Source: Nocardia sp. NRRL S-836
Lineage (GTDB): Bacteria; Actinomycetota; Actinomycetes; Mycobacteriales; Pseudonocardiaceae
Reading direction: 5' to 3'
DNA length: 64,000 nucleotides
Assembly (NCBI RefSeq): GCF_001279525.1
Contig: NZ_LGDY01000106.1
Span: 75,350-139,349 of the forward strand
The notes under the pieces are model-generated. The model saw nothing but the letters and a program-made list of their open reading frames with translations, ran no database searches and had not been told where the DNA came from. The position numbers were made by a program, and so were the translations under genes. Of this stretch, positions 8,081-15,397 are shown piece after piece. Numbering within the stretch: the first letter of the stretch is position 1; every line of letters starts with the position of its first letter.

Positions 8081-8406
8081 CGGGCACCGCCCCCGAGACC
8101 CTTGCTGATCTGGCCGAACGCCTGCGTGAGGCCGTCGTCCACACCCCGGTAGACCTCGAAGCTCTCCTGCAGCTGCTCACCGGTCTGCTTCAGGAACGCC
8201 TGCGCGTCCGTGGCGAGCTGCTGGCACTCCTGCAGGCTCTTGAAGTAGCCGCTGCTCAACCCGACCGCGTCACCGATCGGGCCGAAGCACTGGTCGTCGA
8301 CCCTGGCCTGCTCCAGCAGCTTCGCCAGCGCACCGAACTTCTCCGCGAGGCTGTCACTGCCGCGTGCGAACGCGGTCAGCGCCTCGGGCTGAACGTGAAA
8401 ACTCAC
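8077..8406 (-). CDS. ESX-1 secretion-associated small protein (EspC/DUF2580-like)
   Basis: The 109-residue helical protein begins MSFHVQPEALTAFARGSDSL, the opening typical of actinobacterial type VII secretion target proteins of the DUF2580 class. It has a second amphipathic helix around residues 65-90. It lies 11 bp downstream of the YbaB-like gene and overlaps the WXG-like gene by four bases. It probably pairs with the larger protein as a secreted heterodimer; that pairing is inferred. Confidence 0.78.
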   Translation of the reverse strand: MSFHVQPEALTAFARGSDSLAEKFGALAKLLEQARVDDQCFGPIGDAVGLSSGYFKSLQECQQLATDAQAFLKQTGEQLQESFEVYRGVDDGLTQAFGQISKGLGGGAR

Positions 8407-8417
8407 CTGACTCCCCC

Positions 8418-8933
8418 CTACCGCAGGTACGTGCTGGGCGGTTCCTCGTCTTCGACGTGATCTTGAACCGGTCGGTTCCGCGGTGCCGCGGGTGGCGGGA
8501 ACGGCGGCTGCGCCTGCGGCGGGAACGGGGGCTGCGGCGCGGCGGGCTGAGGCGGCGCGCCGGGCGGAGGCGGCGCCGACGGCATGATCGGCTCGACGCC
8601 CGAGGCCAGCATGCCGTCCTTGAACTGCTGCAGCCGGTCGCCCAGGATCGGTGCGACGGCCTGTTCCAGCTGCTGCGCGGCGTTCTGCGTGGCCATCCTG
8701 ATCGCGTCGAGGATCTCCTGCTGCAGCTGGACGTGCGAGCGGTTCATCGCGTTCGGCGCCAGCTGCAGGCCGAGCACGGCGCCGGAGGTCGCCGCGGTCA
8801 CGGTGACGGCTCCGTCCCGGCTGCGCCCGACGCCACGCAGGTCCTTCATCGCCTGCTGCAGCTCACCGGCCTTCTTCGCCTGCTCCTCGAACGAGCGCAT
8901 GAGCGACTGCATCCGCTCCTGGCGGTCTGTCAC
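8418..8933 (-). CDS. YbaB/EbfC-family protein with proline-rich tail
   Basis: In the 171-residue protein, residues 1-110 match the YbaB/EbfC nucleoid-associated fold (helix, then VTVTAATSGAVLGLQLAPNA). This domain is often found as EspL-like members in ESX loci. The C-terminal 55 residues are Pro/Gln/Ala-rich and likely disordered. It heads the minus-strand ESX-type operon (8933 down to 5641). DNA binding is family knowledge; a chaperone-like role in the ESX context is inferred. Confidence 0.8.
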   Translation of the reverse strand: MTDRQERMQSLMRSFEEQAKKAGELQQAMKDLRGVGRSRDGAVTVTAATSGAVLGLQLAPNAMNRSHVQLQQEILDAIRMATQNAAQQLEQAVAPILGDRLQQFKDGMLASGVEPIMPSAPPPPGAPPQPAAPQPPFPPQAQPPFPPPAAPRNRPVQDHVEDEEPPSTYLR

Positions 8934-9019
8934 GGCACTTCCCCCGAAACGTCCTCGATCGACGTGACGAGGCTACGCGACCCGCCGGCGGCCCCGGGTC
9001 GCGGTCCTGTGTGGACCGG

Positions 9020-9307
9020 CTAGCGGCGGTGGGCGCGCCAGGCCGTGACCAGCAACCCCGTGAACACGGCCGCGCACGCGACGGCGCCGAGCCCGACCAG
9101 CGCGACCGACGACCACGTCACCCCGGCGATGACGGCCAGCAGGCCGCAGAGGTAGGCGGTGAGAACGCCGAGGAGGCGCACTGTCCGGTGGGACAGGAAC
9201 GACAGCGGCGACGGCCGGGTGAGCTTGGCCGCGAACCTGGGGTCTTCGTCGAACAAGCGCTGCTCGATCTCCTCGAGCACGCGCTTCTCATGGTCTGCCA
9301 ACGCCAT
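9020..9307 (-). CDS. DUF3040 small membrane protein
   Basis: The 95-residue protein opens MALADHEKRVLEEIEQRL, the conserved DUF3040 start, and has two hydrophobic segments (about residues 42-60 and 64-84) near the C-terminus. Such proteins are common, uncharacterised actinobacterial membrane proteins. The ATG at 9307 is chosen over the longer frame because the family begins exactly here. It stands alone between the ESX operon and the CGNR regulator. Confidence 0.85.
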   Translation of the reverse strand: MALADHEKRVLEEIEQRLFDEDPRFAAKLTRPSPLSFLSHRTVRLLGVLTAYLCGLLAVIAGVTWSSVALVGLGAVACAAVFTGLLVTAWRAHRR

Positions 9308-9402
9308 TGCGGGCCTCCAAGTCTGCCGTGCTCCGACCACTATCGCTCCCGTTCCGCGCTCTGCCAAGAGCATCACCGCCGCAACGGCCGGCAACCGCCT
9401 GA

Positions 9403-10002
9403 TCAGCCCGCCCTGCCGCGGTGCCGGAACGCCGCCGCCTTGACCCTGTTCTGGCAGGCCGTCGAGCAGAACCTCCTGGTGCCGTTGTACGACGTGTCGA
9501 CGTACACGCGGTCGCACCGGGGCGCCGTGCAGACACCGAGCCTGCCGCGTGCTTCGGTGCCGAGCACGACCGCGAGCCCCGCGGCGCACACACCCGCCCA
9601 CTCGGCGGCCACCCCGCCGGCGGTGCCGCGGTGGTGCACGTGCCAGGCGGGATCGCCGTCGTGCAGCACCAGCTCCGGCCGGACCCGGGCCGCCGTCAGC
9701 AGGTCGTTCACGTGCTTCGCCGCGGTCGCGACGTCACCGGTGGAGATCGCGGTGAAGACCAGCCGCAGCGCCTGGGCCGACGCCTGGAGGTCGCGCGCGT
9801 CCTGTTCGCCGACGACGTCGAGCCGTTCGAAGCACTCGCCCGCCGACCGGAGGGCCGCGGTGATCACCTCCGCCCGTTCGGCGCCCTCGGGTGGCACATG
9901 CGGTCGGCTGCGGCTGTGGCCGGGCGTGAGCGCGTTCACCAGCAGGGCGGCGACCCGGACGGGTGCGTCATAGTGACTGTCGAATCGCAATTGACCAGTC
10001 AT
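9403..10002 (-). CDS. CGNR zinc-finger (ABATE domain) transcriptional regulator
   Basis: The 199-residue protein has an N-terminal ABATE-type domain beginning LRFDSHYDAPVRVAALLVN. The C-terminal CGNR finger is C-x4-C-x11-12 with a second Cys pair (VCTAPRCDRVYVDTSYNGTR, then RFCSTACQNRV). ATG 10002 is preferred to an upstream in-frame ATG at 10023, because the upstream one would put the 10010-10045 palindrome inside the gene. It is divergent from an MFS exporter, the usual set-up for a local ligand-responsive regulator. Ligand unknown. Confidence 0.87.
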   Translation of the reverse strand: MTGQLRFDSHYDAPVRVAALLVNALTPGHSRSRPHVPPEGAERAEVITAALRSAGECFERLDVVGEQDARDLQASAQALRLVFTAISTGDVATAAKHVNDLLTAARVRPELVLHDGDPAWHVHHRGTAGGVAAEWAGVCAAGLAVVLGTEARGRLGVCTAPRCDRVYVDTSYNGTRRFCSTACQNRVKAAAFRHRGRAG

Positions 10003-10009
10003 CCTCTCG

Positions 10010-10045
10010 CGTGTCACTGTCATTCTAGAGAGCAGCAGTGACACG
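10010..10045. promoter_or_regulatory. Inverted repeat operator between CGNR regulator and MFS exporter
   Basis: CGTGTCACTG (10010-10019) and CAGTGACACG (10036-10045) are perfect 10-bp arms with a 16-bp centre, filling the divergent promoter region. This is a likely binding site of the CGNR protein controlling both genes; the assignment is inferred from position. Confidence 0.7.
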
Positions 10046-10057
10046 AGGGGGTGCGTC

Positions 10058-11449
10058 CTGCGGTCCGACCGGGGTTTCCCGCTGCTGTGGGCCGGTGAGA
10101 CGTCGAGCCGTCTCGGCGCCGCCGTCACGTCCGTGGCGCTGCCCCTGCTCGCGGTGACCGAGCTGGGCGCGAGCTCGGTGCTGATGGGCGTGCTGAGCGC
10201 CGCGAGCTACCTGCCGTGGGTGCTGCTCGGCCTGCACGCCGGTGCGTGGGTCGACCGCGCCCGCAAACGGCCGATCATGCTCGGCTGCGACGTGGCGTCC
10301 GGGCTGCTGCTGCTCAGCGTGCCGCTCGCGGCGTGGGCGGGGGTGCTCACGATGGCGCACCTCGCGGCCGTCGCGTTCCTCACCGGCTGCTGCACGACGG
10401 TGTTCGTGACGGCGTACCGCGCGTACGTGCCCGTGGTGGTGCCGCAAGCCGGTCTCGTCACGGCGAACGCCCGGTTGCAGGGCGGCGAGCAGGTCGCGCA
10501 GGTCGCCGGTCGTGGCCTCGGCGGCGTGCTCGTCCAGGTCCTCGGCGCGGCCGGGTGCCTCCTGCTCGACGTCGCCAGTTTCGCCGTCTCGGCGGTGTGC
10601 CTGTCCCGCATCCGGGCCACGGAGCCGGCGCCGGTCGGAGAGGTGGGTCTGCGGGCGCGGATCACCGAGGGCCTGCGGTTCACCTGGGCCGACCCGCACC
10701 TGCGCACGCTGGGACTGTTCAGCGCCATCGGCAACCTCGCCTTCACCGGCCTGCAGACCCTGCAGGTGGTGTTCCTCGTGCGCGACGTCGGAGCCGCACC
10801 TGCGATCGTGGGTGTGCTGGCGGCGACGATCAGCGTCGGCGGCATCGCCGGGGCGGCCGCGGCACCGTGGTCGGGCCGGCGTTTCGGCACGGCACGCGCG
10901 ATGGTGGCGTGGGCGCTGGTCACCGGCCCGTTCGCACTGCTGGTCCCGTTGACGTCCAACGGTCCCGGGCTCGTGCTGATCGCCGTCGGCACGATGGCCA
11001 CGGGCACCGGCCTGGTCGCCATCACCGTGATCATGACCAGCTTCCGGCAGGCGTACTGCCCGCCGGAGCTGCTCGGCCGCGTCGGCTCCACCGCGGCGTT
11101 GTTCACCTACGCCGCAGTCCCGGCCGGCACGCTCACGGCGGGTGCGCTCGGCGACGTGCTCGGCAACCGCACCGCCCTGTGGGTGGTCGCCGCGCTGTTC
11201 ACCGGGTACGGCTGCGTGCTGCTGGTCAGTCCACTGCGGACACTGCGCGACCTCCCCGACCGAGCCGGGCTCGCTGTCCATCGTGACCCTCCGCCTTCTC
11301 CGCCGCGCACACCAGGCCGGGGAGAACCGTGGCCGCGAGGTCCTCGCGGCCACGGGTGGTTCAGTGCTGGTGGTGTCCTTCGTGGCCGCCGCCGTGGTAC
11401 TGGTGCACCACCGCGTGCCCCTTGCCCCGCGAGATCAGCCAGCGGTTGA
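10058..11449 (+). CDS. MFS exporter (start codon uncertain)
   Basis: The protein is an MFS antiporter of the enterobactin/macrolide-exporter type with about 12 membrane segments. The family N-terminus (LRSDRGFPLLWAGETSSRLG) is encoded from 10058, but no ATG, GTG or TTG lies in frame between the stop at 9992 and a GTG at 10133, which would cut into TM1. A CTG at 10058 preceded by AGGGGG at 7-bp spacing is the best candidate. The frame runs 60-70 residues past the usual MFS end (LLVSPLRTLRDLP) into a Pro/Gly/Arg tail. This tail crosses a hairpin and the 3' end of the convergent gene. Either end could reflect a sequence or annotation problem. Confidence 0.75.
   Translation: MRSDRGFPLLWAGETSSRLGAAVTSVALPLLAVTELGASSVLMGVLSAASYLPWVLLGLHAGAWVDRARKRPIMLGCDVASGLLLLSVPLAAWAGVLTMAHLAAVAFLTGCCTTVFVTAYRAYVPVVVPQAGLVTANARLQGGEQVAQVAGRGLGGVLVQVLGAAGCLLLDVASFAVSAVCLSRIRATEPAPVGEVGLRARITEGLRFTWADPHLRTLGLFSAIGNLAFTGLQTLQVVFLVRDVGAAPAIVGVLAATISVGGIAGAAAAPWSGRRFGTARAMVAWALVTGPFALLVPLTSNGPGLVLIAVGTMATGTGLVAITVIMTSFRQAYCPPELLGRVGSTAALFTYAAVPAGTLTAGALGDVLGNRTALWVVAALFTGYGCVLLVSPLRTLRDLPDRAGLAVHRDPPPSPPRTPGRGEPWPRGPRGHGWFSAGGVLRGRRRGTGAPPRAPCPARSASG
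11327..11355. terminator. Hairpin terminator between convergent MFS and DUF4396 genes
   Basis: CCGTGGCCGCGAGG / CCTCGCGGCCACGG are perfect 14-bp arms around a single T. It sits immediately downstream of the expected MFS C-terminus and 5 bp beyond the stop of the convergent gene. It can serve both strands. No T-tract, as is common at this GC content. Confidence 0.7.
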
Positions 11450-11846
11450 CGGGCACGGTGATGACGAACGCCACCGCGAGCGAGAACGCGAGGCTGACCC
11501 AGAAGAGCCAGTTCGTCAACCCCGCCTCCATCGCGCCGGGCACGAGGAGCATCACGCCGTTGTCGACGATCTCCATGACCGCGATCGACACGGTGTCCGC
11601 GGCGAAGGCCACACCGATGGCGGCCCGCAGCGGCAGCCCCGACCTCAGGACCGGGCGGATGGTGAGCGAGTAGCCGAACACGAAGGCGAGGACGATCGCC
11701 AGCACGACGGTCGGCAGGTTCGACCAGCCGAACGCGGTGCCGATCACCATGCCGAGCACCTCACCGATCGCGCAGCCGGTGAGGCAGTGCAGCGTCGCCG
11801 AAACGGCCAACCTCGTCAGACCCTGCCCCGCGCTGCCGTGCTCCAT
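11361..11846 (-). CDS. DUF4396 membrane protein, copper-associated
   Basis: The 161-residue membrane protein has about four hydrophobic segments and the DUF4396 core (LHCLTGCAIGEVLGMVIG, about residues 19-36). The C-terminus is His-rich (VVHQYHGGGHEGHHQH), compatible with metal binding. Its promoter region contains two CsoR-type palindromes, so it belongs to the copper regulon of this island. A copper transport or storage role is inferred from motif and regulation; no activity is established for the family. Confidence 0.82.
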   Translation of the reverse strand: MEHGSAGQGLTRLAVSATLHCLTGCAIGEVLGMVIGTAFGWSNLPTVVLAIVLAFVFGYSLTIRPVLRSGLPLRAAIGVAFAADTVSIAVMEIVDNGVMLLVPGAMEAGLTNWLFWVSLAFSLAVAFVITVPVNRWLISRGKGHAVVHQYHGGGHEGHHQH

Positions 11847-11868
11847 GACGTTCCCCTTCGGATCCGGG

Positions 11869-11883
11869 TACCCCCTGGGGGTA
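11869..11883. promoter_or_regulatory. CsoR-type operator box 1
   Basis: TACCCCC-T-GGGGGTA is a perfect palindrome of the CsoR (copper repressor) class, 22 bp upstream of the DUF4396 start and in the divergent region shared with the DUF6153 gene. Confidence 0.85.
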
Positions 11884-11906
11884 TCTCGGCGTGCACGTTA
11901 CGCTCA

Positions 11907-11921
11907 TACCCCCTGGGGGTG
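11907..11921. promoter_or_regulatory. CsoR-type operator box 2
   Basis: TACCCCC-T-GGGGGTG is the same box as 11869-11883 with one changed end base. The centres are 38 bp apart. The pair covers the promoters of both DUF4396 (minus) and DUF6153 (plus). Confidence 0.85.
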
Positions 11922-12010
11922 TCAACACCGATCTGCCGGCTGAGGTGTGATCCATTCGAAGTGGTGACCCGCAGGCACCGAACCTGGGATCTACTAGGTA
12001 CGGTAGTGGG

Positions 12011-12370
12011 ATGGACGGGAGCACGCGGCGAACAGCGGCCCAGTGGGCCCTGCTCTGCCTGCTGCTCCTCGGTGTCGTCGGCATGCACCACGTCACCCCG
12101 GACACCGGGCCGCCCGCCATGTCCACCGCGACCGGCTCGCACGGCGACCACGCGCCGGGCGAACCGGAGCCCTCACACGGCGTGCTGCACCTCTGCATGG
12201 CGGTCCTCGCCGCCGTGGTGCCACTGCTGCTCGGCTGGCTGCTGCTGCGCGCGCTGCGCCCAACCCAGAGCGGGGCCACCGGCACACCCGCGTGGCCACG
12301 TGCGCCGCAACGGCCTCCCCCGCCAGGCGGCCGCGCACTGCTGAGCTCCCTGTGCGTGCTGAGGCTGTGA
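12011..12370 (+). CDS. DUF6153-type small membrane protein, copper-associated
   Basis: The 119-residue protein has a first hydrophobic segment (WALLCLLLLGVVGMHHV, about 12-28) ending in a Met/His pair and a second one (about 57-82, LHLCMAVLAAVVPLLLGW). The loop between them carries His residues (GSHGDH, PSHG) suited to Cu binding. This layout matches actinobacterial DUF6153 proteins found in copper loci. It is followed at 49 bp by the DUF305 lipoprotein and preceded by CsoR boxes, so it is probably copper-induced. Function unknown. Confidence 0.75.
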   Translation: MDGSTRRTAAQWALLCLLLLGVVGMHHVTPDTGPPAMSTATGSHGDHAPGEPEPSHGVLHLCMAVLAAVVPLLLGWLLLRALRPTQSGATGTPAWPRAPQRPPPPGGRALLSSLCVLRL

Positions 12371-12419
12371 TCGACACCGCTTCCACGGTCGGTCACATTC
12401 CCAGCACAGAAGGTTGCAC

Positions 12420-13028
12420 ATGAAGCGGAAATCCCTGATCGGTCTCGGTGTCGCGGCGGTCGCGCTCCTCGCGGGCTGCGGCGGCAACGACATGGCCGGC
12501 ACGCACGCCATGACCACCACCGCGCCACCGGCCGTCTCCGGCCGGCAGGACGGGCACAACGAGCAGGACGTCGAGTTCGCGCGAGCCATGATCGAGCACC
12601 ACCGGCAGGCGCTGGACATGGCGGCGGTGGTGCCGGGCAAGAGCACGAACCCGGCGGTCACCGAGCTCGGCAAGCGGATCGCGGCAGCGCAGGCACCGGA
12701 GATCGAGAAGATGACCGGGTGGCTGGCGAAGTGGGGCGCCGCGCCCGCCCCGACGTCGATGCCGGGCATGGACCACGGGTCCGGCCACGGCTCCATGCCG
12801 GGCATGATGACGGCCGAGGAGATGGCGAAGCTCAACGGCGCCACCGGCGCGGAGTTCGACCGCGCGTGGCTGGAAATGATGATCAAGCACCACGAGGGTG
12901 CGGTCGAGATGGCCGAGGCGGAGCAGGAGAAGGGCGCCAGCGCCGAGGCGAGGAAGCTCGCCGAGGAGGTCGCCGAAGCCCAGCGGGCCGAGATCACCGA
13001 GATGCGGAACCTGCTGAAGCAGGGCTGA
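12420..13028 (+). CDS. DUF305 lipoprotein, probable periplasmic-side copper binder
   Basis: The 202-residue protein starts at ATG 12420 (AGAAGG upstream); a TTG six bases earlier is ignored. The signal peptide ends in the lipobox LLAGC (Cys near residue 20). Two DUF305 repeats each carry the metal-type helix pair: FARAMIEHHRQALDMA and LEMMIKHHEGAVEMAE. Between them is a Met/His linker (SMPGMDHGSGHGSMPGMM). DUF305 proteins are ferritin-like four-helix bundles frequently linked to copper. It is co-transcribed with the DUF6153 gene in a CsoR-controlled unit. Confidence 0.88.
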   Translation: MKRKSLIGLGVAAVALLAGCGGNDMAGTHAMTTTAPPAVSGRQDGHNEQDVEFARAMIEHHRQALDMAAVVPGKSTNPAVTELGKRIAAAQAPEIEKMTGWLAKWGAAPAPTSMPGMDHGSGHGSMPGMMTAEEMAKLNGATGAEFDRAWLEMMIKHHEGAVEMAEAEQEKGASAEARKLAEEVAEAQRAEITEMRNLLKQG

Positions 13029-13078
13029 GCGGGCGGCTACAGCGCCGGGGGGAGGATCCCGTTCTCCGCCCGGCGTTC

Positions 13079-13723
13079 TCAGCGTGGGACGCGGGCCTCG
13101 CGCAGCAACCTGTTGCCCCACACCAGACCGGCCGCCGAGAGCACCAGCCAGGCGGCAGCGGCGGCGATGGACCGCGGCGAACCGAGGCCGAGCACGGCGT
13201 CACCGAGGAACGCGGCCACCAGCGTCGTGGGCACCAGGCCGATCGCGGTGCCCAGCCCGAACCACAGGGGCCGCACCGCGGTGACACCGGCGCCGTAGTT
13301 CGACGCGGCGAAGGGCACGACCGGCAGCAGCCGCAGGACGATCGTGGCCGCAAGGCCGTTCGCGGCGAACACGTCGTCCAGCACCCGGAGCCGTCCCGCG
13401 CCGAGCCTGCGTGCGACGGCGTCACGACCGAGCAGCCGGCCCACCCAGAACGAGAGCAACGCACCCGCGGTGAACGCCGCGATCGCCAGTGCCGCACCGG
13501 GGACCACCCCGAACAGCAGGCCGGAAGCGGTGGCCAGCACCGGTTTGGGGAGGAACAACGGCGTGCCGAGCGCACCGAGGAGCAGGAACACGAAAGGCGC
13601 CCACGCGCCCGCCGCCTCGATCCACGCACGCACCTGCGCCACCTCGGGCAGATCGACCACCGCGACGGTGACGGCCAGCACGACGACCAGCACCACCAGC
13701 GCGGTCACACGCACTTCACGCAT
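13079..13723 (-). CDS. TVP38/TMEM64 (DedA-like, SNARE-associated) membrane protein
   Basis: The 214-residue polytopic protein has the TVP38 core (FLLLGALGTPLFLPKPVLAT, about residues 46-65, and LRLLPVVPFAASNYGAGVT). ATG 13723 with AGAAGGG six bases upstream is chosen over a 38-residue-longer frame that would run through the CsoR boxes. Divergent from csoR with two CsoR boxes in between, so copper-responsive. TVP38 proteins occur in several metal-resistance loci, but their biochemical role is not settled. Confidence 0.85.
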   Translation of the reverse strand: MREVRVTALVVLVVVLAVTVAVVDLPEVAQVRAWIEAAGAWAPFVFLLLGALGTPLFLPKPVLATASGLLFGVVPGAALAIAAFTAGALLSFWVGRLLGRDAVARRLGAGRLRVLDDVFAANGLAATIVLRLLPVVPFAASNYGAGVTAVRPLWFGLGTAIGLVPTTLVAAFLGDAVLGLGSPRSIAAAAAWLVLSAAGLVWGNRLLREARVPR

Positions 13724-13788
13724 GAGAGCCCTTCTCGGTGGTCGTCGGACTCGATCGTAAGGCAGCCAGCTGACGTGCCGCGTGACAC

Positions 13789-13805
13789 ATACCCCCCACC
13801 CGTAT
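13789..13805. promoter_or_regulatory. CsoR-type operator box 3
   Basis: ATACCCCCCACCCGTAT is an imperfect copy of the copper-repressor palindrome, nearer the TVP38 gene. It probably acts with box 4 (13827). Confidence 0.7.
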
Positions 13806-13826
13806 CGCCGAACCTCTTGCACACCC

Positions 13827-13843
13827 ATACCCCCCATGGGTAT
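13827..13843. promoter_or_regulatory. CsoR-type operator box 4
   Basis: ATACCCCCCATGGGTAT lies 76 bp upstream of the csoR start, immediately followed by an AT-rich stretch (aaata). It is consistent with autoregulation of csoR-copZ-copA. Confidence 0.82.
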
Positions 13844-13918
13844 AAATACGGCAAGCGCCCGCCGTTCCCCCGGTCAGCTCGACCGGCCGCGCGGCGGACC
13901 GATCGACAGGAGCGGTAG

Positions 13919-14200
13919 ATGCACGGCTACACCGACAACAAGGACGACCACCTGCGGCGCTTGCGGCGCATCGAGGGTCAGGTGCGCGGACTGGCACGGA
14001 TGATCGAGAACGACGACTACTGCATCGACGTCCTCACCCAGATCTCCGCCGCCACGAGGGCCCTGCAGTCGGTGTCGCTCAACCTGCTCGACGAGCACCT
14101 CAGGCACTGCGTCAGCCAGGCCATCTCCGAGGGCGGTGCGGCAGCGGACGACAAGATCGCCGAGGCCAGCAACGCCATCGCCCGCCTGGTCCGCTCCTGA
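13919..14200 (+). CDS. csoR: CsoR-family copper-sensing repressor
   Basis: The 93-residue all-helical protein has the CsoR/RcnR core LRRLRRIEGQVRGLARMIE and the Cu(I) ligands C35 (DDYCIDVL), H60 and C64 (HLRHC), the C-H-C set of true copper sensors. It binds GC-rich palindromes and is released by Cu(I). AGGAG sits seven bases upstream of the ATG. The first gene of the unit csoR-copZ-secreted protein-copA; four candidate boxes in this island define its probable regulon. Confidence 0.93.
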   Translation: MHGYTDNKDDHLRRLRRIEGQVRGLARMIENDDYCIDVLTQISAATRALQSVSLNLLDEHLRHCVSQAISEGGAAADDKIAEASNAIARLVRS

Positions 14201-14236
14201 CCCCACCGTTTCAGAACCACCTGCGAGGAGCACCCC

Positions 14237-14446
14237 ATGTCCGAGTCCGTCTTCACCGTCAGCGGCATGACCTGCGGGCACTGCGTCAGCTCGGTGACCG
14301 AGGAGGTCAGCCGGATCGACGGCGTGCAGAACGTGGCCGTCGAGCTCGACAGCGGCAAGGTGACCGTCACGAGCACCCGGCCGGTCGCCGAGGACGACGT
14401 CAGGGCCGCCGTCACCGAGGCCGGCTACGCGCTGGTCAGCAGCTGA
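14237..14446 (+). CDS. copZ: CopZ-like copper chaperone (HMA domain)
   Basis: The 69-residue single heavy-metal-associated domain has the Cu(I)-binding motif MTCGHC at residues 11-16 and a typical beta-alpha-beta-beta-alpha-beta length. It delivers copper to CopA (the ATPase 950 bp downstream) or to CsoR. It lies 36 bp after csoR in the same orientation and shares the CsoR box. Confidence 0.92.
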   Translation: MSESVFTVSGMTCGHCVSSVTEEVSRIDGVQNVAVELDSGKVTVTSTRPVAEDDVRAAVTEAGYALVSS

Positions 14447-14457
14447 GGGGGAGGCAG

Positions 14458-15366
14458 ATGAACACCGCCACGAAGGTGGCCGCCTACGCCGGTGTGCTGG
14501 CGATCGTCTTCGGCGGCGCATGGGCTGCGGGCGCCGCCGCCGGGCCGTTGGGCACCGCGGACACGCCACAGGCGATGGACCACGGCGCCGGGCAGCCCAC
14601 CGCGGCCGCCGTCCCGCCCGGACTGTCCGTCGCGGACAACGGCTACGTGCTCGACCTGGCGCAGAACGCCCTGACCGCGCAGACCCGGCAGACCTTCAGC
14701 TTCCGGATCGGCACGACCGGCGGCGGCACCGTCACGGAGTTCGACGTGGAGCACGAGAAGAAGCTCCACCTCGTGCTGGTGCGCCGTGACGGGTCCGGGT
14801 TCCAGCACGTGCACCCGGAGATGGCCGCCGACGGCACCTGGTCGCTCCCGCTCACCCTTCCCGCGGCCGGGAGCTACCGCGTGTTCGCGGACTTCAAGCC
14901 GGCGGGCGGCGCGAAGACCACGCTGGGAGCGGACGTCCAGGTCGCCGGGCCCTACGAACCGGAGCACTTCGCCGCGGACACCCGTGAGTCCGCTGTGGAC
15001 GGCTACGTCGTCCGGCTGACCGGCGACCTGAAGGCCGGAGCCGGGTCCACCGTGACCGCCACGGTCACCAGGGACGGCAGGCCGGTCACCGACCTGCAGC
15101 CGTACCTCGGCGCGAACGGCCACCTGGTCGCGTTGCGCGCGGCCGACCTCGCCTACCTGCACGTGCACCCGCAGGACGGCCCCGGTGCCGGTCCGGACGT
15201 GCAGTTCGCCGTCGAGGTGCCCACGGCCGGGCGCTACCGGTTGTTCCTCGACTTCCAGCACGGGGGCGAGGTCCGCACGGCGAGCTTCACGCTCAGCACC
15301 GACGGCACCGCACCCGCGACCGCCACGCCCACGCACGCCGACGACCACGGTGGTCACGGTGGCTGA
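14458..15366 (+). CDS. Secreted or anchored His-rich protein of copper operon
   Basis: The 302-residue protein has an N-terminal hydrophobic segment (about 5-27, [20 protein letters not shown]) that directs export. Two beta-sandwich-like halves each contain a His cluster: [19 protein letters not shown] and [17 protein letters not shown]. The C-terminus ends [10 protein letters not shown]. The paired HxHP motifs suggest copper binding outside the membrane. It resembles heavy-metal-associated proteins often annotated as hypothetical beside copA. ATG 14458 follows GGGGGAGG. Confidence 0.8.
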   Translation: MNTATKVAAYAGVLAIVFGGAWAAGAAAGPLGTADTPQAMDHGAGQPTAAAVPPGLSVADNGYVLDLAQNALTAQTRQTFSFRIGTTGGGTVTEFDVEHEKKLHLVLVRRDGSGFQHVHPEMAADGTWSLPLTLPAAGSYRVFADFKPAGGAKTTLGADVQVAGPYEPEHFAADTRESAVDGYVVRLTGDLKAGAGSTVTATVTRDGRPVTDLQPYLGANGHLVALRAADLAYLHVHPQDGPGAGPDVQFAVEVPTAGRYRLFLDFQHGGEVRTASFTLSTDGTAPATATPTHADDHGGHGG

Positions 15367-15397
15367 GCACGACACCCTCGAAGAGGAGGCGCGTTCC

